DNA from: Haloferax sp. Q22
Lineage (GTDB): Archaea; Halobacteriota; Halobacteria; Halobacteriales; Haloferacaceae
Length of the DNA: 64,000 nucleotides
Direction: 5' to 3'
Assembly (NCBI RefSeq): GCF_001482285.1
Contig: NZ_LOEP01000033.1
Coordinates: 1-64,000 of the forward strand
Shown here: piece by piece, positions 17,906 to 26,459 of the stretch
How positions within the stretch are numbered: the stretch's first letter is position 1
Layout of the letters: each line of letters starts with the position of its first letter
The notes under the pieces: model-generated
Told to the model about the DNA's origin: nothing
Seen by the model: the letters and a program-made list of their open reading frames with translations, nothing else
Database searches by the model: none
Program-made: the position numbers and the translations under genes

Positions 17906-19204
17906 ATGGCTCTCCGTGACATTCAGCGCTCCCGGGCGATGTGGTGGGCGCTCGCGTTGGTCCTCGCGGGCGCGCTCGCCTACGTCGTCTACTCTTTCAT
18001 CGGGACGTTCGTCTTCGGTCTCTTCATCTACTACGCTACGCGGCCCATCTACCGGCGGATTCGGAGGCGGGTAAAGCCCCCGAGCCTCGCGGCGGCTGTG
18101 GCGCTTTTCGCCCTCGCGCTCCCCGCGCTCGGACTCGTCGCCTACGCCGCGACCATCGCCCTCCGCGAGTTCCTGAAATACGCCGACCAACTCTCCTCCG
18201 ACGAGGTACCCATCGACCTCGAAGCCTACGGCATCGACCCCATGCTGTTGGAGGGAATCGCCAGCCCGCAGGCGCTGTTGGAGTACGACTTCCGGTCGGT
18301 GTTGACGCCCGAGGCGATTAGCTCGGTGTTCGATTCGCTGAGCGTCGCCGCCAACACCTTCGCGTTCCTCGGTATCGGCGCGATTCACCTGTTCGTCATG
18401 ATCGCGTTCGCGTTCTACCTCCTCCGCGACGGCCACCGACTCCGCCGGTGGGGCCAGTCGATGTTCGCCGACGACCACGGCATCCTCGAGGCCTACATGC
18501 GCGGCGTGGACCGCGATTTCAACAACATCTTCTTCGGCAACATCCTGAACGCCATCCTCACGGGCACCATCGGCGTCATCGCGTACTCGCTTTTGAACGT
18601 CATTGCGCCCGTGGGCGTCCACATCCCCGCACCGGCGCTTATCGGCCTGCTCGCTGGGGTCGCGAGCCTCATTCCCGTCGTCGGGATGAAGCTCGTCTAC
18701 GTCCCCGTCGCGGCCTACATGGCTCTCGAAGCGACGATTGCCAACCCTCCCGGGTTCTGGTTCGTCCTGCTTTTCGCTGCCGTCTCGTTCGTCATCGTGG
18801 ATACGATTCCCGACCTCGTACTCCGGCCGTACGTCTCCGGACGGAGCCTCCACGTCGGGGCCGTGATGCTTGCCTACACGTTCGGTCCGCTCCTGTTCGG
18901 CTGGTACGGCATCTTCCTCATGCCGATGATACTCGTGCTGTTCGTGAATTTCGTCCGGCTCGTTCTGCCGGAGCTCTTGGCGGGGAAGCCGATTCGGCCG
19001 TACATGGTCGACCCCGCATATCTGGTCGACGGCCCGCCAGTCGACGAGTTGACCGTCGACGAGGCGGACGACGCACCGCGAGAAACAGCCGCGACCGACC
19101 AGCCGGGAGAGAGCGAATCGGACGAGCTAGAGACGTTTACCGACCGAGACGAGAAATCGAGTCGTGACTCACGGTCGCCGTCCGACGCCGGCGTGGACGG
19201 GTAG
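17906..19204 (+). CDS. AI-2E family transporter (UPF0118 membrane protein)
   Basis: 432 residues with the family layout: two helices at the N-terminus (about 11-45), one near 65-90, a soluble mid-region of about 100 residues, then four or five helices (about 155-370). The family motif is in PALIGLLAGVASLIPVVGMKLV, and DTIPDLVLRPYVSGRSLHVGA matches the conserved C-terminal segment. Members export autoinducer-2 or act as Na+/H+ or ion antiporters; the substrate in haloarchaea is unknown. The last 75 residues are a highly acidic, low-complexity tail (PGESESDELETFTDRDE). The ATG at 17906 is preferred over one 18 codons upstream. Confidence 0.88.
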   Translation: MALRDIQRSRAMWWALALVLAGALAYVVYSFIGTFVFGLFIYYATRPIYRRIRRRVKPPSLAAAVALFALALPALGLVAYAATIALREFLKYADQLSSDEVPIDLEAYGIDPMLLEGIASPQALLEYDFRSVLTPEAISSVFDSLSVAANTFAFLGIGAIHLFVMIAFAFYLLRDGHRLRRWGQSMFADDHGILEAYMRGVDRDFNNIFFGNILNAILTGTIGVIAYSLLNVIAPVGVHIPAPALIGLLAGVASLIPVVGMKLVYVPVAAYMALEATIANPPGFWFVLLFAAVSFVIVDTIPDLVLRPYVSGRSLHVGAVMLAYTFGPLLFGWYGIFLMPMILVLFVNFVRLVLPELLAGKPIRPYMVDPAYLVDGPPVDELTVDEADDAPRETAATDQPGESESDELETFTDRDEKSSRDSRSPSDAGVDG

Positions 19205-19218
19205 TCCGAGTCGCCCGC

Positions 19219-19506
19219 TCACGCTTCGAAGTCTTCGGGGACGTACTCCGCTTCCCACTCGTCGCGGGCCTTTATCTCGCGGCGACCGCGGCGGGTGAGC
19301 GTGTAGTAGTTGGTCCGGCGGTCGCGCTGGCCCTTGTCGACCAGCCCCTTCTCGACGAGCGTGTCGAGGTTGGGGTAGAGCCGCCCGTGGTGAATCTCCT
19401 TTTCGTAGTAGGCTTCGAGTTCTTCTTTGATGGCGAGTCCGTGCGGCTCTTCGAGACCCGCGATGACGTACAGCAGGTCTCGCTGGAATCCTGTCAGGTC
19501 GTACAT
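19219..19506 (-). CDS. PadR family transcriptional regulator
   Basis: 95 residues, a minimal PadR winged helix: helix-turn-helix region LTGFQRDLLYVIAGLEEPHG, recognition helix and wing HHGRLYPNLDTLVEKGLV, then DRRTNYYTLTRRGRREI. It lacks the C-terminal dimerisation coiled coil of larger PadR proteins and ends with a short acidic tail. PadR proteins mostly repress genes for transporters or stress responses. The neighbouring AI-2E-type exporter, convergent and 14 bases away, is a possible but not divergent target. Upstream, on its own strand, the sequence is AT-rich (about 19520-19550). Confidence 0.88.
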   Translation of the reverse strand: MYDLTGFQRDLLYVIAGLEEPHGLAIKEELEAYYEKEIHHGRLYPNLDTLVEKGLVDKGQRDRRTNYYTLTRRGRREIKARDEWEAEYVPEDFEA

Positions 19507-20178
19507 CGGTAAATTCGACTCGTATGTTACTGTCTAATTCAGATAAGCATATCGGCCTCGACCGACGATTCCCCCTCGAAAACCCGCTAGTCTCCGAGAT
19601 ACTCCGCCAGCAATCATGTAGTCCAAATTACTAATTTTCCGAAGTTGCCGTTTCGATGTCCGGATATGTCCACAACTGGACGGCTCGGGCAAATTAAGCG
19701 AGCAGATTGTTAATTGTTATCAATGGACAACTCCTCGACTATCCAAAACAGAAATCCGAGATGAGGTGACAGCGTCACCACTCTCTCGGAGCAGCCGGCG
19801 GCGGGTCGAACACCTAGCTTGTGTGATAAGGTCGAGTTGACGAGTCGGATGACCACCGAGAACGGTCGGGGTCGGAACTCGGATGCACTCGAACGAAGCG
19901 CGGGTGGAACAGTCGCTCGTGGGTCGTAGCTTCGTGCAGAAGGAAAGCAAGCCGTGCCGGAAATCTCCGGCACGGCATGCCGCCCTGAATTGGTCCCCGC
20001 TGACGCTTCGGCCCTCCAAAGCGAAGCGTCACTATCGGCTACTGTTCGGTTTTACTTAAAGATAACGACGCGTGCCAAACATTGACAACGCGGCTAACTG
20101 TCCGGCTGAGTGGCACGCACGCGCCGAATTCCGGAAACGATGCGGTTCCACCCTGCTAAAAGATTTATGTTACTGTAA
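19507..20178. other. 0.67-kb region without a convincing gene, with two strong hairpins
   Basis: Lower GC than its surroundings. No frame has a good start, length and composition. Two perfect stems stand out: 19951-19960 with 19967-19976 (10 bp, six-base loop) and 20001-20010 with 20022-20031 (10 bp, 11-base loop). On the minus strand TATCTTTAAGTAAAA (20051-20064) is a good TATA box whose predicted start (about 20031) coincides with the base of the second hairpin. A non-coding RNA reading toward 19740 is possible. A plus-strand open stretch of about 53 codons without a start (about 19765-19928) has no assignable identity. A decayed IS200/IS605-type element, which also leaves hairpins, is the alternative. 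Confidence 0.45.
19740..20031 (-). ncRNA. Candidate structured non-coding RNA
   Basis: The predicted transcript starts at about 20031, 26 bases after the centre of a minus-strand TATA box. It opens directly with a 10-bp hairpin (GACGCTTCG/CGAAGCGTC core), and a second 10-bp hairpin (GCCGTGCCGG/CCGGCACGGC) follows 25 bases later. The end is uncertain; a T-rich run (TTTCTGTTTT, near 19745-19754) is the best terminator-like sequence. I compared it by eye with SRP RNA and RNase P RNA and did not find their conserved cores. Expression is not known. Confidence 0.3.
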
Positions 20179-20325
20179 TCACATGTGTTCCTCTTCCAGC
20201 ACCCAGCCGAGCGCCCGCTTGTAGTGCGTCATGAGTTTTCTGACCCCTTCGTGTCGCATCTCCTCGGATTCGAGTTCGTCCTTCAGGAACTCGTACTGCT
20301 CTCGGACCTCGGATTCGCTTCGCAT
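20179..20325 (-). CDS. 48-residue haloarchaeal micro-protein
   Basis: The protein is wholly helical in character: MRSESEVREQYEFLKDELE at the start, then a basic middle (HEGVRKLMTHYKRALGWV) and a Glu-rich end EEEHM. The charge pattern suggests a short helical hairpin or a dimerising coiled coil. No cysteine or catalytic motif. The ATG at 20325 is favoured; the open frame upstream is arginine-rich antisense-like sequence. It is divergent from the zinc-ribbon gene with 142 bases between starts. I recognise it only as a type of small protein seen in Halobacteria. Confidence 0.55.
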   Translation of the reverse strand: MRSESEVREQYEFLKDELESEEMRHEGVRKLMTHYKRALGWVLEEEHM

Positions 20326-20467
20326 ACGTCGATGGTGGGTCGCCGGACCTATGTAGCCCGGCGGTCGCTCGGGTAGCGACCGACCGCGGCGGGGGCGACT
20401 CGCTTCGTGCCAGACTCCCCCGCGCCGGGTCGCCGTGCTTTTGCGCCGTCGGGGCGAACCCAGTCGC

Positions 20468-21172
20468 ATGGAGATACGCGGCGAGCGCGAGTGCAAGGAG
20501 TGCGACCACCGATGGTCGTACTACGAGACGGGAAGCGTATCGTGCCCGCAGTGCGGGAGCCTCCGGAGCGTCGGCGTCGGCGACAGGGAACGCCACACCG
20601 CCATGCAGGCCGACCTCGACCTCTCGGCGCACCGCTCCGCAGTCGGCGACGGCTCGATTCGAGACGCCGCCCCGGCGTTGAAGTCCGACCTCCGCGACTA
20701 CATCCGGAAGACGGGCTACATCCGCGGGGGAGAACTGCTCCCCCTCGAAGATACCCCGCTCGCGGCCCACGAACTCCTCCACGCGGTCGACGTGGTCGCC
20801 CGGTCGAACCGCCCCACGGACGACGAACAACTCTACGTCATCACCCTGCTCCGACGCGCCGACGAGGGAGAGCGCCCCGACGCCGTGCCCGACTCGATGG
20901 CCGACGCCCGCGGCCTCGCCTACGCCGAGGCCATCGACGCCTACTGCCGCGACCTCTCGACGTGGCTCGACGACAACCCGAACCCCGAGGTCAGGACGAC
21001 GCTCGAAACCCTCTCGAACCACCGCAAGCGCGTCGAGGCGCTCGACGGAGCCGTCTCGCTTGCGGAGTCCGAGGCGCTCGTCGAGGCCGCCCGCGAGCTA
21101 CACACCGCGCTCGTCGACGACGACCTCGACGCGCTCGCGTCGGCCCGCGACACGCTCGCGGCGCTGTTCTGA
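20468..21172 (+). CDS. Zinc-ribbon protein with helical C-terminal domain (DUF7117-like)
   Basis: 234 residues. The N-terminal zinc ribbon uses C9, C12, C26 and C29 (CKECDHRWSYYETGSVSCPQCG), the TFIIB/RNA polymerase-subunit type that often contacts nucleic acid or protein. Residues 45-234 are acidic and entirely helical, with no enzymatic signature (segments LKSDLRDYIRKTGYIRGGEL and LSNHRKRVEALDGAVSLAE). It may be a regulator or adaptor protein. The ATG at 20468 is chosen because the ribbon follows directly; an ATG 11 codons upstream adds arginine-rich sequence. The small CxxC gene follows after 59 bases on the same strand. Confidence 0.7.
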   Translation: MEIRGERECKECDHRWSYYETGSVSCPQCGSLRSVGVGDRERHTAMQADLDLSAHRSAVGDGSIRDAAPALKSDLRDYIRKTGYIRGGELLPLEDTPLAAHELLHAVDVVARSNRPTDDEQLYVITLLRRADEGERPDAVPDSMADARGLAYAEAIDAYCRDLSTWLDDNPNPEVRTTLETLSNHRKRVEALDGAVSLAESEALVEAARELHTALVDDDLDALASARDTLAALF

Positions 21173-21231
21173 GGCCGCCCGACCACCGCGCTCACCGAAC
21201 GTTTTTGCCTCGTGGCGACCCTTCGCTGACG

Positions 21232-21465
21232 ATGACTGCCGGATTCGACATCCACGAGGTGCGCCACCGGGTGAAACTGCTCCGCGACGACGGCGACACG
21301 ATGCTCGTCGAGAACCGCGACGGCGTGGCCTGTCCGGCCTGCGGTGACGACTTCTCGCAACTGCTCATCTCCGACCGGGACGCGCACAGCTTCGACGTGG
21401 ACGCCGACACCCGCTTTTGCGTCCGGCGGGACAACGACCGACTACTCGTGGCGACTCACGAGTGA
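21232..21465 (+). CDS. Small CxxC haloarchaeal protein (DUF7385-like)
   Basis: 77 residues. A CPACG motif (C34, C37) lies in VACPACGDDFSQLLISDRD and a third cysteine at TRFCVRR, so a treble-clef or half zinc knuckle is possible. The N-terminus FDIHEVRHRVKLLRDDGDTM and the C-terminus NDRLLVATHE resemble short proteins that have been labelled flagella-cluster proteins in Haloferax annotation. That label rests on position elsewhere and does not show a role. A TATA-like GAACGTTTTTGCC lies about 27 bases upstream, consistent with a leaderless message. Confidence 0.65.
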   Translation: MTAGFDIHEVRHRVKLLRDDGDTMLVENRDGVACPACGDDFSQLLISDRDAHSFDVDADTRFCVRRDNDRLLVATHE

Positions 21466-21489
21466 GAAAAGACCGCTGTCGAACGGGCG

Positions 21490-21996
21490 TCAGCGCCCGA
21501 GAAGAAACCGAATCAGCCCGCGGTCCAGCGTGTCGTCGGGGAGCGTCTCAAACCACGCCACGTCGGCGATGGCCTCGTCTTCGAGACCGGGGTCGTCGGT
21601 GAGGTCTCCCGCGACGGTCGCCTCGTAAATCGCGAACCGAAAGCTCGCGGCGTCGTCGCCGTGGTGAAACGACTGCTCCGTGACGACTCGAAGCGCGCCC
21701 ACGTCGGCGTCGAGGCCGGTCTCCTCGGCGACCTCGCGGACCAACGCCTCCCGTCTCGTCTCGCCGGCTTCGACGCCGCCGCCGGGGAGGACCCACTGGC
21801 CGTCCTGTCGGACGAGAAGCACCGCACCGTCGCGCTCGCAGAGCGCGCCGACACCCCAGTCGAGGCCGCCCTCGATGCGCTCGACGGCGCGGGAGAACGC
21901 CTCGGCGTCGAGGTCGTGGCGGTTCCGACGCCGGATGACGCCGTCCACGTCGTACGTCCACTCGCCGTCGATGTCGGCGTCTGACGGGGGACTCAC
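21490..21996 (-). CDS. Nudix hydrolase
   Basis: 168 residues. The Nudix box is complete at residues 73-95: G-x5-E-x7-REVAEETGL, beginning [14 protein letters not shown], so it should hydrolyse a nucleoside diphosphate linked to another group using Mg2+. The N-terminal 45 residues ([20 protein letters not shown]) form a small extension found in haloarchaeal members. The substrate is unknown; ADP-ribose, NADH or oxidised nucleotides are the usual candidates. It lies 15 bases downstream from the folD stop region, separated by a short spacer and on the same strand as folD and glyA. Confidence 0.88.
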   Translation of the reverse strand: MSPPSDADIDGEWTYDVDGVIRRRNRHDLDAEAFSRAVERIEGGLDWGVGALCERDGAVLLVRQDGQWVLPGGGVEAGETRREALVREVAEETGLDADVGALRVVTEQSFHHGDDAASFRFAIYEATVAGDLTDDPGLEDEAIADVAWFETLPDDTLDRGLIRFLLGR

Positions 21997-22011
21997 GGTT
22001 CTCGACCCGAT

Positions 22012-22905
22012 TCAGGGGAGGTCCACGTCGACGCCCTCGGCCTCGGCGGCGGCCTTCACGGTGTTCCAGAGGAGCATCGCGCGGGTCATCGGGCCGACGC
22101 CGCCGGGGACGGGCGTGATGGCGCTGGCCTTCTCCTTCGCGGAGTCGAACTCGACGTCGCCGACGAGTTCGTAGCCCTTCTCGTTGTCCGCGTCGACGCG
22201 GTTGACACCCACGTCGATGACGACGACGCCCTCGGAGAGCATGTCGCCGGTGACGAGTTCGGGGACGCCCGCGGCCGCGACGACGATGTCGGCCTCGCGG
22301 GTCTTCGCGGCGAGGTCGTCGGTGCGCGAGTGGCAGACCGTGACCGTGGCGTTGCCGCCTTCGGCCTTCTGGATGAGCAGGTTCGCCATCGGCTTGCCGA
22401 CGATGTCCGAGCGGCCGACGACGACCACGTCAGCGCCTTCGGTCTCCACGTCGGCGGCGGCGAGAAGCTTCTGGACGCCGTGGGGCGTACAGGGTTTGAA
22501 GCGGGCGTCGCCGGCGACGAGGCGGCCAACGTTCTCGGGGTGGAAGCCGTCCACGTCCTTGGCGGGGTCGATACGGCGGAGGACCGTCCGGTCGTCGACG
22601 TGGTCGGGGACGGGCATCTGGACGAGGATACCATGGACCTCGTCGTCGTCGTTGAGGTCGTCGACGAGCGAGTAGAGTTCGTCGGCGGGCGTCTCGGGGT
22701 CGAGTTCGTAGTCGAACGCCTCGATGCCGACCTCCTCGCAGTCGCGCTGCTTCATCGAGACGTACGTTTCGCTGGCGGGGTCGTCGCTCATCAGCACGGT
22801 GGCGAGACCCGGCTTCACACCGGCCTCGTCGAGCGCGTCGATGGCGTCGGCCAACCCGTCTCGAATCTCTTCGGCGACGGCGTTGCCGTCGATGATGGTC
22901 GTCAT
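22012..22905 (-). CDS. folD: Bifunctional methylenetetrahydrofolate dehydrogenase/cyclohydrolase
   Basis: 297 residues, the normal FolD length. It interconverts 5,10-methylene- and 10-formyl-tetrahydrofolate with NADP. The catalytic lysine is in TYVSMKQRDCEEVGIEA (K52). The NADP fold is marked by VVVGRSDIVGKPMANLLIQ, and PVPGGVGPMTRAMLLWNTV is the family's C-terminal signature. It belongs to the same one-carbon pathway as glyA, 1 kb upstream on the same strand. The DUF211 and VIT genes lie between, so they may not share a transcript. Haloarchaea use folate-type one-carbon carriers, which fits the pair. Confidence 0.95.
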   Translation of the reverse strand: MTTIIDGNAVAEEIRDGLADAIDALDEAGVKPGLATVLMSDDPASETYVSMKQRDCEEVGIEAFDYELDPETPADELYSLVDDLNDDDEVHGILVQMPVPDHVDDRTVLRRIDPAKDVDGFHPENVGRLVAGDARFKPCTPHGVQKLLAAADVETEGADVVVVGRSDIVGKPMANLLIQKAEGGNATVTVCHSRTDDLAAKTREADIVVAAAGVPELVTGDMLSEGVVVIDVGVNRVDADNEKGYELVGDVEFDSAKEKASAITPVPGGVGPMTRAMLLWNTVKAAAEAEGVDVDLP

Positions 22906-23003
22906 TGTCTCAGACAGCGCACCCCGACCATTTCAAGGATTCGGATTCGTGCGTATTCTGGGCTTCGAGGAGTCCAAAATATGCACGAAGATGGCTAAAA
23001 CAG

Positions 23004-23573
23004 TCACCCGAACAGCAGGTTCACGGCGGCCACCGCGACGCCCGCGAGCGCCATCCGCAGGCCGGCGACGTACCATCGCTGGTCCGATATCGACCCCATG
23101 TACGCGCCGAACGAAAAGAGGATACCCGTCCCGAGGCCGACCGAGGCGAGCGTCGCCCACGCCATCGACAGCAGCGTGCCAACCGCGAGAAACGGAAGCA
23201 GTGGTACGACGATGCCGACCAACGGGCCGAGTCCGCTGGCGGCCGCGTTGATTCCTCGCGCCGCGACCTTGTCGCGTTCGACCGCGGTCCCGCCGAGGTC
23301 GGTTAGCATGGCCTCTTCGATGCGGCCCAACTCGGCTCGCTTCTCGGCGCGCTCTATCTCCCAGACGCTCCAGACGCCGGAGGTGGTCAGGCCCACCGCC
23401 GCGCCGACGCCGATTTTCACGACCGTCAGCCCCTCCGTGACGCCGGTGAGGTACGCGCCGATGACGAGACCGATGCAGGTCAGCGCCCCGTCGAAGCCGT
23501 TCGAGACGAAGTACCGGCGGGAGATGGCGCGGACGCGGTCGTCGCGCAGGAGCGAAGCGAGACGAGCCGACAT
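23004..23573 (-). CDS. VIT/CCC1-family membrane protein (VIT1-like metal transporter)
   Basis: 189 residues with five predicted helices. The N-terminal RRYFVSNGFDGALTCIGLVIGAYL has the arrangement typical of the VIT1/CCC1 transporter family, and a cytoplasmic charged segment (EIERAEKRAELGRIEEAMLTD) corresponds to the metal-binding region between helices two and three. These proteins export Fe2+ or Mn2+ from the cytoplasm. Here the Glu/Asp-rich segment is short, so transport of another ion cannot be excluded. The ATG at 23573 overlaps the stop of the DUF211 gene (GTGATG: TGA of one within the start of the other), which indicates translational coupling. Confidence 0.75.
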   Translation of the reverse strand: MSARLASLLRDDRVRAISRRYFVSNGFDGALTCIGLVIGAYLTGVTEGLTVVKIGVGAAVGLTTSGVWSVWEIERAEKRAELGRIEEAMLTDLGGTAVERDKVAARGINAAASGLGPLVGIVVPLLPFLAVGTLLSMAWATLASVGLGTGILFSFGAYMGSISDQRWYVAGLRMALAGVAVAAVNLLFG

Positions 23574-23872
23574 CACGACGACGACGGGTCCTGCGGCTGG
23601 TCCCGGTACGCAACCAGCGTCTCGCCCGCAACCACTTCGTCGACGGAGTGGACCGTCCCGCCGAGGTCGCGAATCCGTCGTTCCACCTCGTCGTCGTCGA
23701 CAGCCTCGCCCTCCACGACGAGTCTGAGGTTCTGGACCTCGCGGTCGGTTTCGAGGAGGGTCGCGTTCACGCCGGCCACGCCGGCCGCGTCGGCGACCTC
23801 GCGGGCGAACTCAACCGTCGACGGCGAGTGGGGTTTCAACACGTCGAGAACGAGCCGACGAATCGGAGCCAT
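23573..23872 (-). CDS. DUF211 protein
   Basis: 99 residues of the archaeal DUF211 family, a ferredoxin-like alpha/beta fold. It starts APIRRLVLDVLKPHSPSTVEFA and has the conserved middle VNATLLETDREVQNLRLVVEGE, then a final GGTVHSVDEVVAG. Biochemical function is not established. The family resembles small regulatory (ACT-like) ligand-binding domains in size. It is translationally coupled to the VIT-family membrane protein that follows. In many archaea the two genes sit together, which suggests the DUF211 protein is a soluble partner or regulator of the transporter; this is inference from context. Confidence 0.85.
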   Translation of the reverse strand: MAPIRRLVLDVLKPHSPSTVEFAREVADAAGVAGVNATLLETDREVQNLRLVVEGEAVDDDEVERRIRDLGGTVHSVDEVVAGETLVAYRDQPQDPSSS

Positions 23873-23967
23873 GTCGAGTGGCGATACGGCGGCGCGGCTA
23901 ATAGTGTTACTTGGGAGAGGGGTTTGAGAACCGGGCGAGCGGGACCGTGATAGCCCCGTCTGGACCC

Positions 23968-25215
23968 TTACTCGTACAGCGGGTTCGCGTCGCAGAGTTC
24001 CTGCACGCGCTCGGAGACTTCCGCGAGCACGTCGTCGTCCTCGGGGGCGTCGACGACCTTCACGATGAGTTCGCCGACTTCGCGAATCTCGTCTTCGCCG
24101 AAACCGCGGGTGGTGAGCCCGGGCGTGCCGGCGCGGATACCGCTGGGGTTGAACGCCGAGCGCGTCTCGCCGGGGACGGTGTTCGCGTTCAGCACGATAC
24201 CCGTCGATTCGAGGGCCTCCTCGGCGGTGCCGCCGGTGAGATCGGGATGCGAGTCGCGGAGGTCAACGAGCACGAGATGCGTGTCGGTGCCGCCGGAGAC
24301 GACGCTGAGACCGTGGTCCTGGAACGTCTCGGCGAGCACCTTCGCGTTGTCGACGACCTGCTGAGCGTACTCCTCGAACTCGGGCTGGAGCGCTTCCTTG
24401 AAGCCGACGGCCTTGCCGGCGATGTTGTGCATGAGGGGACCGCCCTGCGCACCGGGGAACACGGCACTGTCGATGTCGGAGGCGTACTCCTCGTCGCACA
24501 TGATGATGCCGCCGCGGCCGGCGCGGATGGTCTTGTGGGTCGAGCCGGTGACGAAGTCGGCGACGCCGACCGGCGAGGGGTGGACGCCGGCGGCGACGAG
24601 GCCCGTGATGTGGGCGATGTCGGCGAGATGGAGCGCGTCCACGTCGTCGGCGACCTCCTGAATCGTCTCCCACTCGACGGCGCGCGGGTACGCAGAGTAG
24701 CCGGAGACGATGATGTCCGGCTCGAACTCCGCGGCCTTCTCCGCGAGCTGGTCGTAGTCGATGTAACCGCTTTCGGCGTCGACTTCGTACTGTTCGACGT
24801 CGTAGAGCTTGCCCGTGAAGTTCGCGGGGTGGCCGTGGCTCAAGTGGCCGCCGTGGGTCAGGTCGAGCGAGAGAATCTTGTCGCCGGGTTCGAGCATGGC
24901 GAGGTAGACGCCCATGTTGGCCTGCGTGCCGGAGTGGGGCTGGACGTTGACGTGCTCTGCGCCCCAGAGTTCCTTCGCGCGCTCGACGGCGAGGTTCTCC
25001 ACGTCGTCGGCGTACTCACAGCCAGCGTAGTAGCGCTTGCCGGGATAGCCTTCGGCGTACTTGTTCGTCAGCGCGCTCCCCTGCGCTTCGAGGACCGCTT
25101 CGCTGACGTGGTTCTCCGAGGCGATCATCGCGAGCGTGTCGCGCTGGCGTTCGACCTCGCCGTCGAGGGCGTCTGCCACGGCGGGGTCGACGTCGCGGAC
25201 GTGGCTGTAGTCCAT
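23968..25215 (-). CDS. glyA: Serine hydroxymethyltransferase
   Basis: 415 residues. It converts serine and tetrahydrofolate to glycine and methylene-tetrahydrofolate. The PLP lysine is K228 in TGSTHKTIRAGRGG, where bacterial enzymes have TTTHKTLRGPRGG. Other family segments are NKYAEGYPGKRYYAGCEYAD, VNVQPHSGTQANMGVYLA and SGYSAYPRAVEW. The ATG at 25215 (MDYSHVRDVDPAVADAL) is preferred over one six codons earlier: a minus-strand TATA (CACATTTATG, about 25240-25249) lies 26 bases before it, so the transcript is probably leaderless. Together with folD it supplies one-carbon units. Confidence 0.95.
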   Translation of the reverse strand: MDYSHVRDVDPAVADALDGEVERQRDTLAMIASENHVSEAVLEAQGSALTNKYAEGYPGKRYYAGCEYADDVENLAVERAKELWGAEHVNVQPHSGTQANMGVYLAMLEPGDKILSLDLTHGGHLSHGHPANFTGKLYDVEQYEVDAESGYIDYDQLAEKAAEFEPDIIVSGYSAYPRAVEWETIQEVADDVDALHLADIAHITGLVAAGVHPSPVGVADFVTGSTHKTIRAGRGGIIMCDEEYASDIDSAVFPGAQGGPLMHNIAGKAVGFKEALQPEFEEYAQQVVDNAKVLAETFQDHGLSVVSGGTDTHLVLVDLRDSHPDLTGGTAEEALESTGIVLNANTVPGETRSAFNPSGIRAGTPGLTTRGFGEDEIREVGELIVKVVDAPEDDDVLAEVSERVQELCDANPLYE

Positions 25216-25547
25216 ACGTAGTATCGGGTCCAATTACGGCATAAATGTGTCCCATTTGGCTACGCCTGCCGGTGTTGTGTTGCACACCCGTGTATATTCT
25301 GTGTTGTGCTATCGTGAACAAGATACACGAACGCGCGATACCGAACGTCTCCGACGTGTCCCCGAGCCGAACTGACTGCCGAGGCCGACCACCGTGGGCG
25401 ACAACTCCCGGACGGACAGGGCTCCCGGTTCGCCCTCGGTTTTCCCGCTCATCGGTAGGAGTAAAATTTCTGAAACGAAATGCTCAATTCGCGCGATACA
25501 GCGTTGGTACAACTCGATTTCGAATACGTTCTGCCGGTCGTCTTGCG

Positions 25548-25565
25548 TTAATATTAAATATATTA
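25548..25565 (+). promoter_or_regulatory. Promoter of tbsP
   Basis: TTAATATTAAATATATTA, a long run of A and T in a GC-rich genome, with the core TTAAATA at 25554-25560 about 26 bases before the ATG at 25583. This indicates a leaderless transcript. The remainder of the glyA-tbsP spacer (25250-25547) has unusually many T-rich runs and no gene that I can support. Confidence 0.7.
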
Positions 25566-25582
25566 CTGGCGATATTCAAGCT

Positions 25583-26410
25583 ATGGCTATTCGTTCTAAT
25601 CTACTCGCTGAGGGGGTAGGAGACATCATCGAGTCCGTCCTCTCCTCGTCGGAAGACGAGGTGTTGGTCGCGAACCCGACCGCCGAGGTCATCGAGGGAC
25701 TCGTCGCCGTGGCGACCGACATCGACGGCGACCTGCCGGAAATCCGTCTCGTCGCCGACGAGAGCGTCCTGAAGGACGTGCTCGACGACTTCATCGTCGC
25801 CGCGAACGCCGCGAACCTCGTCGCCGACGGCGTGCTCTCGATGCGGACCGCCGACGACGAAGTCGAGAACACGCTGTTCGTTACGCCGAACTCGGTCGTC
25901 GCGCTCGTCGCCGCCGGTGACAAGGTCGCCGGCCTCGTCACCGACGACGAGGCGTTCGTCGAGACGGCGTTCGAGGCCCATCAGGCCCACTGGGCGGATG
26001 CACCCGAGTTCAAGCTCCGGACCCCGCCGCTCTCGCGCGTCCGCGAAACGCTCGGTGAGGATATCGGCGAAGAGACGCTCGCCGACTTCGACGCCGTGCT
26101 CGCTTCGCTGTCGTCGGCTCGCGGCGACGGCGACGGCCTTGACGAGGTGACTATCTCGCTTCTCGTCGCCGCCCGCAACGAGGTTCTCCTCTACGACATC
26201 TCGAAGTGGGGCGAAGACGTGGGTATCGCCAGCAAGGCGACCTTCTCCCGGACGAAAACGAAGCTCGAAGAACTCGGCCTCATCGACACCGAGAAAGTAC
26301 CCATCGACGTCGGTCGCCCGCGGCTCCGCCTGAAGCTCGGCGCGGACGCACTCGTCGCCGCCAGCGCGGACGAACTGGCCGACGAGGCTCAGAAACTGCT
26401 CGACGCGTAA
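25583..26410 (+). CDS. tbsP: Transcriptional regulator TbsP (DUF5821)
   Basis: 275 residues. It matches the haloarchaeal DUF5821 family, whose Haloferax volcanii member TbsP acts with the sugar-responsive regulator TrmB on gluconeogenic gene expression. The first about 130 residues are an alpha/beta regulatory part (VLSSSEDEVLVANPTAEVIE and VENTLFVTPNSVVALVAAGD). The C-terminal part (residues 190-275) is a winged helix: EDVGIASKATFSRTKTKLEE as recognition region, then LGLIDTEKVPIDVGRPRLRL as the wing. The gene is transcribed away from glyA and has a strong promoter of its own. The YcaO gene follows 49 bases later. Confidence 0.85.
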   Translation: MAIRSNLLAEGVGDIIESVLSSSEDEVLVANPTAEVIEGLVAVATDIDGDLPEIRLVADESVLKDVLDDFIVAANAANLVADGVLSMRTADDEVENTLFVTPNSVVALVAAGDKVAGLVTDDEAFVETAFEAHQAHWADAPEFKLRTPPLSRVRETLGEDIGEETLADFDAVLASLSSARGDGDGLDEVTISLLVAARNEVLLYDISKWGEDVGIASKATFSRTKTKLEELGLIDTEKVPIDVGRPRLRLKLGADALVAASADELADEAQKLLDA

Positions 26411-26459
26411 CCGACCGCGACCCCCTCGCTTTTTCCCGCCGCCGCACCTCGTCGCGCGC

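Noticed and set aside
19740-20031. SRP RNA or RNase P RNA gene in the 19.5-20.2 kb gap
   Set aside because: The conserved cores of those RNAs (SRP helix 8 and RNase P CR regions) could not be found on either strand.
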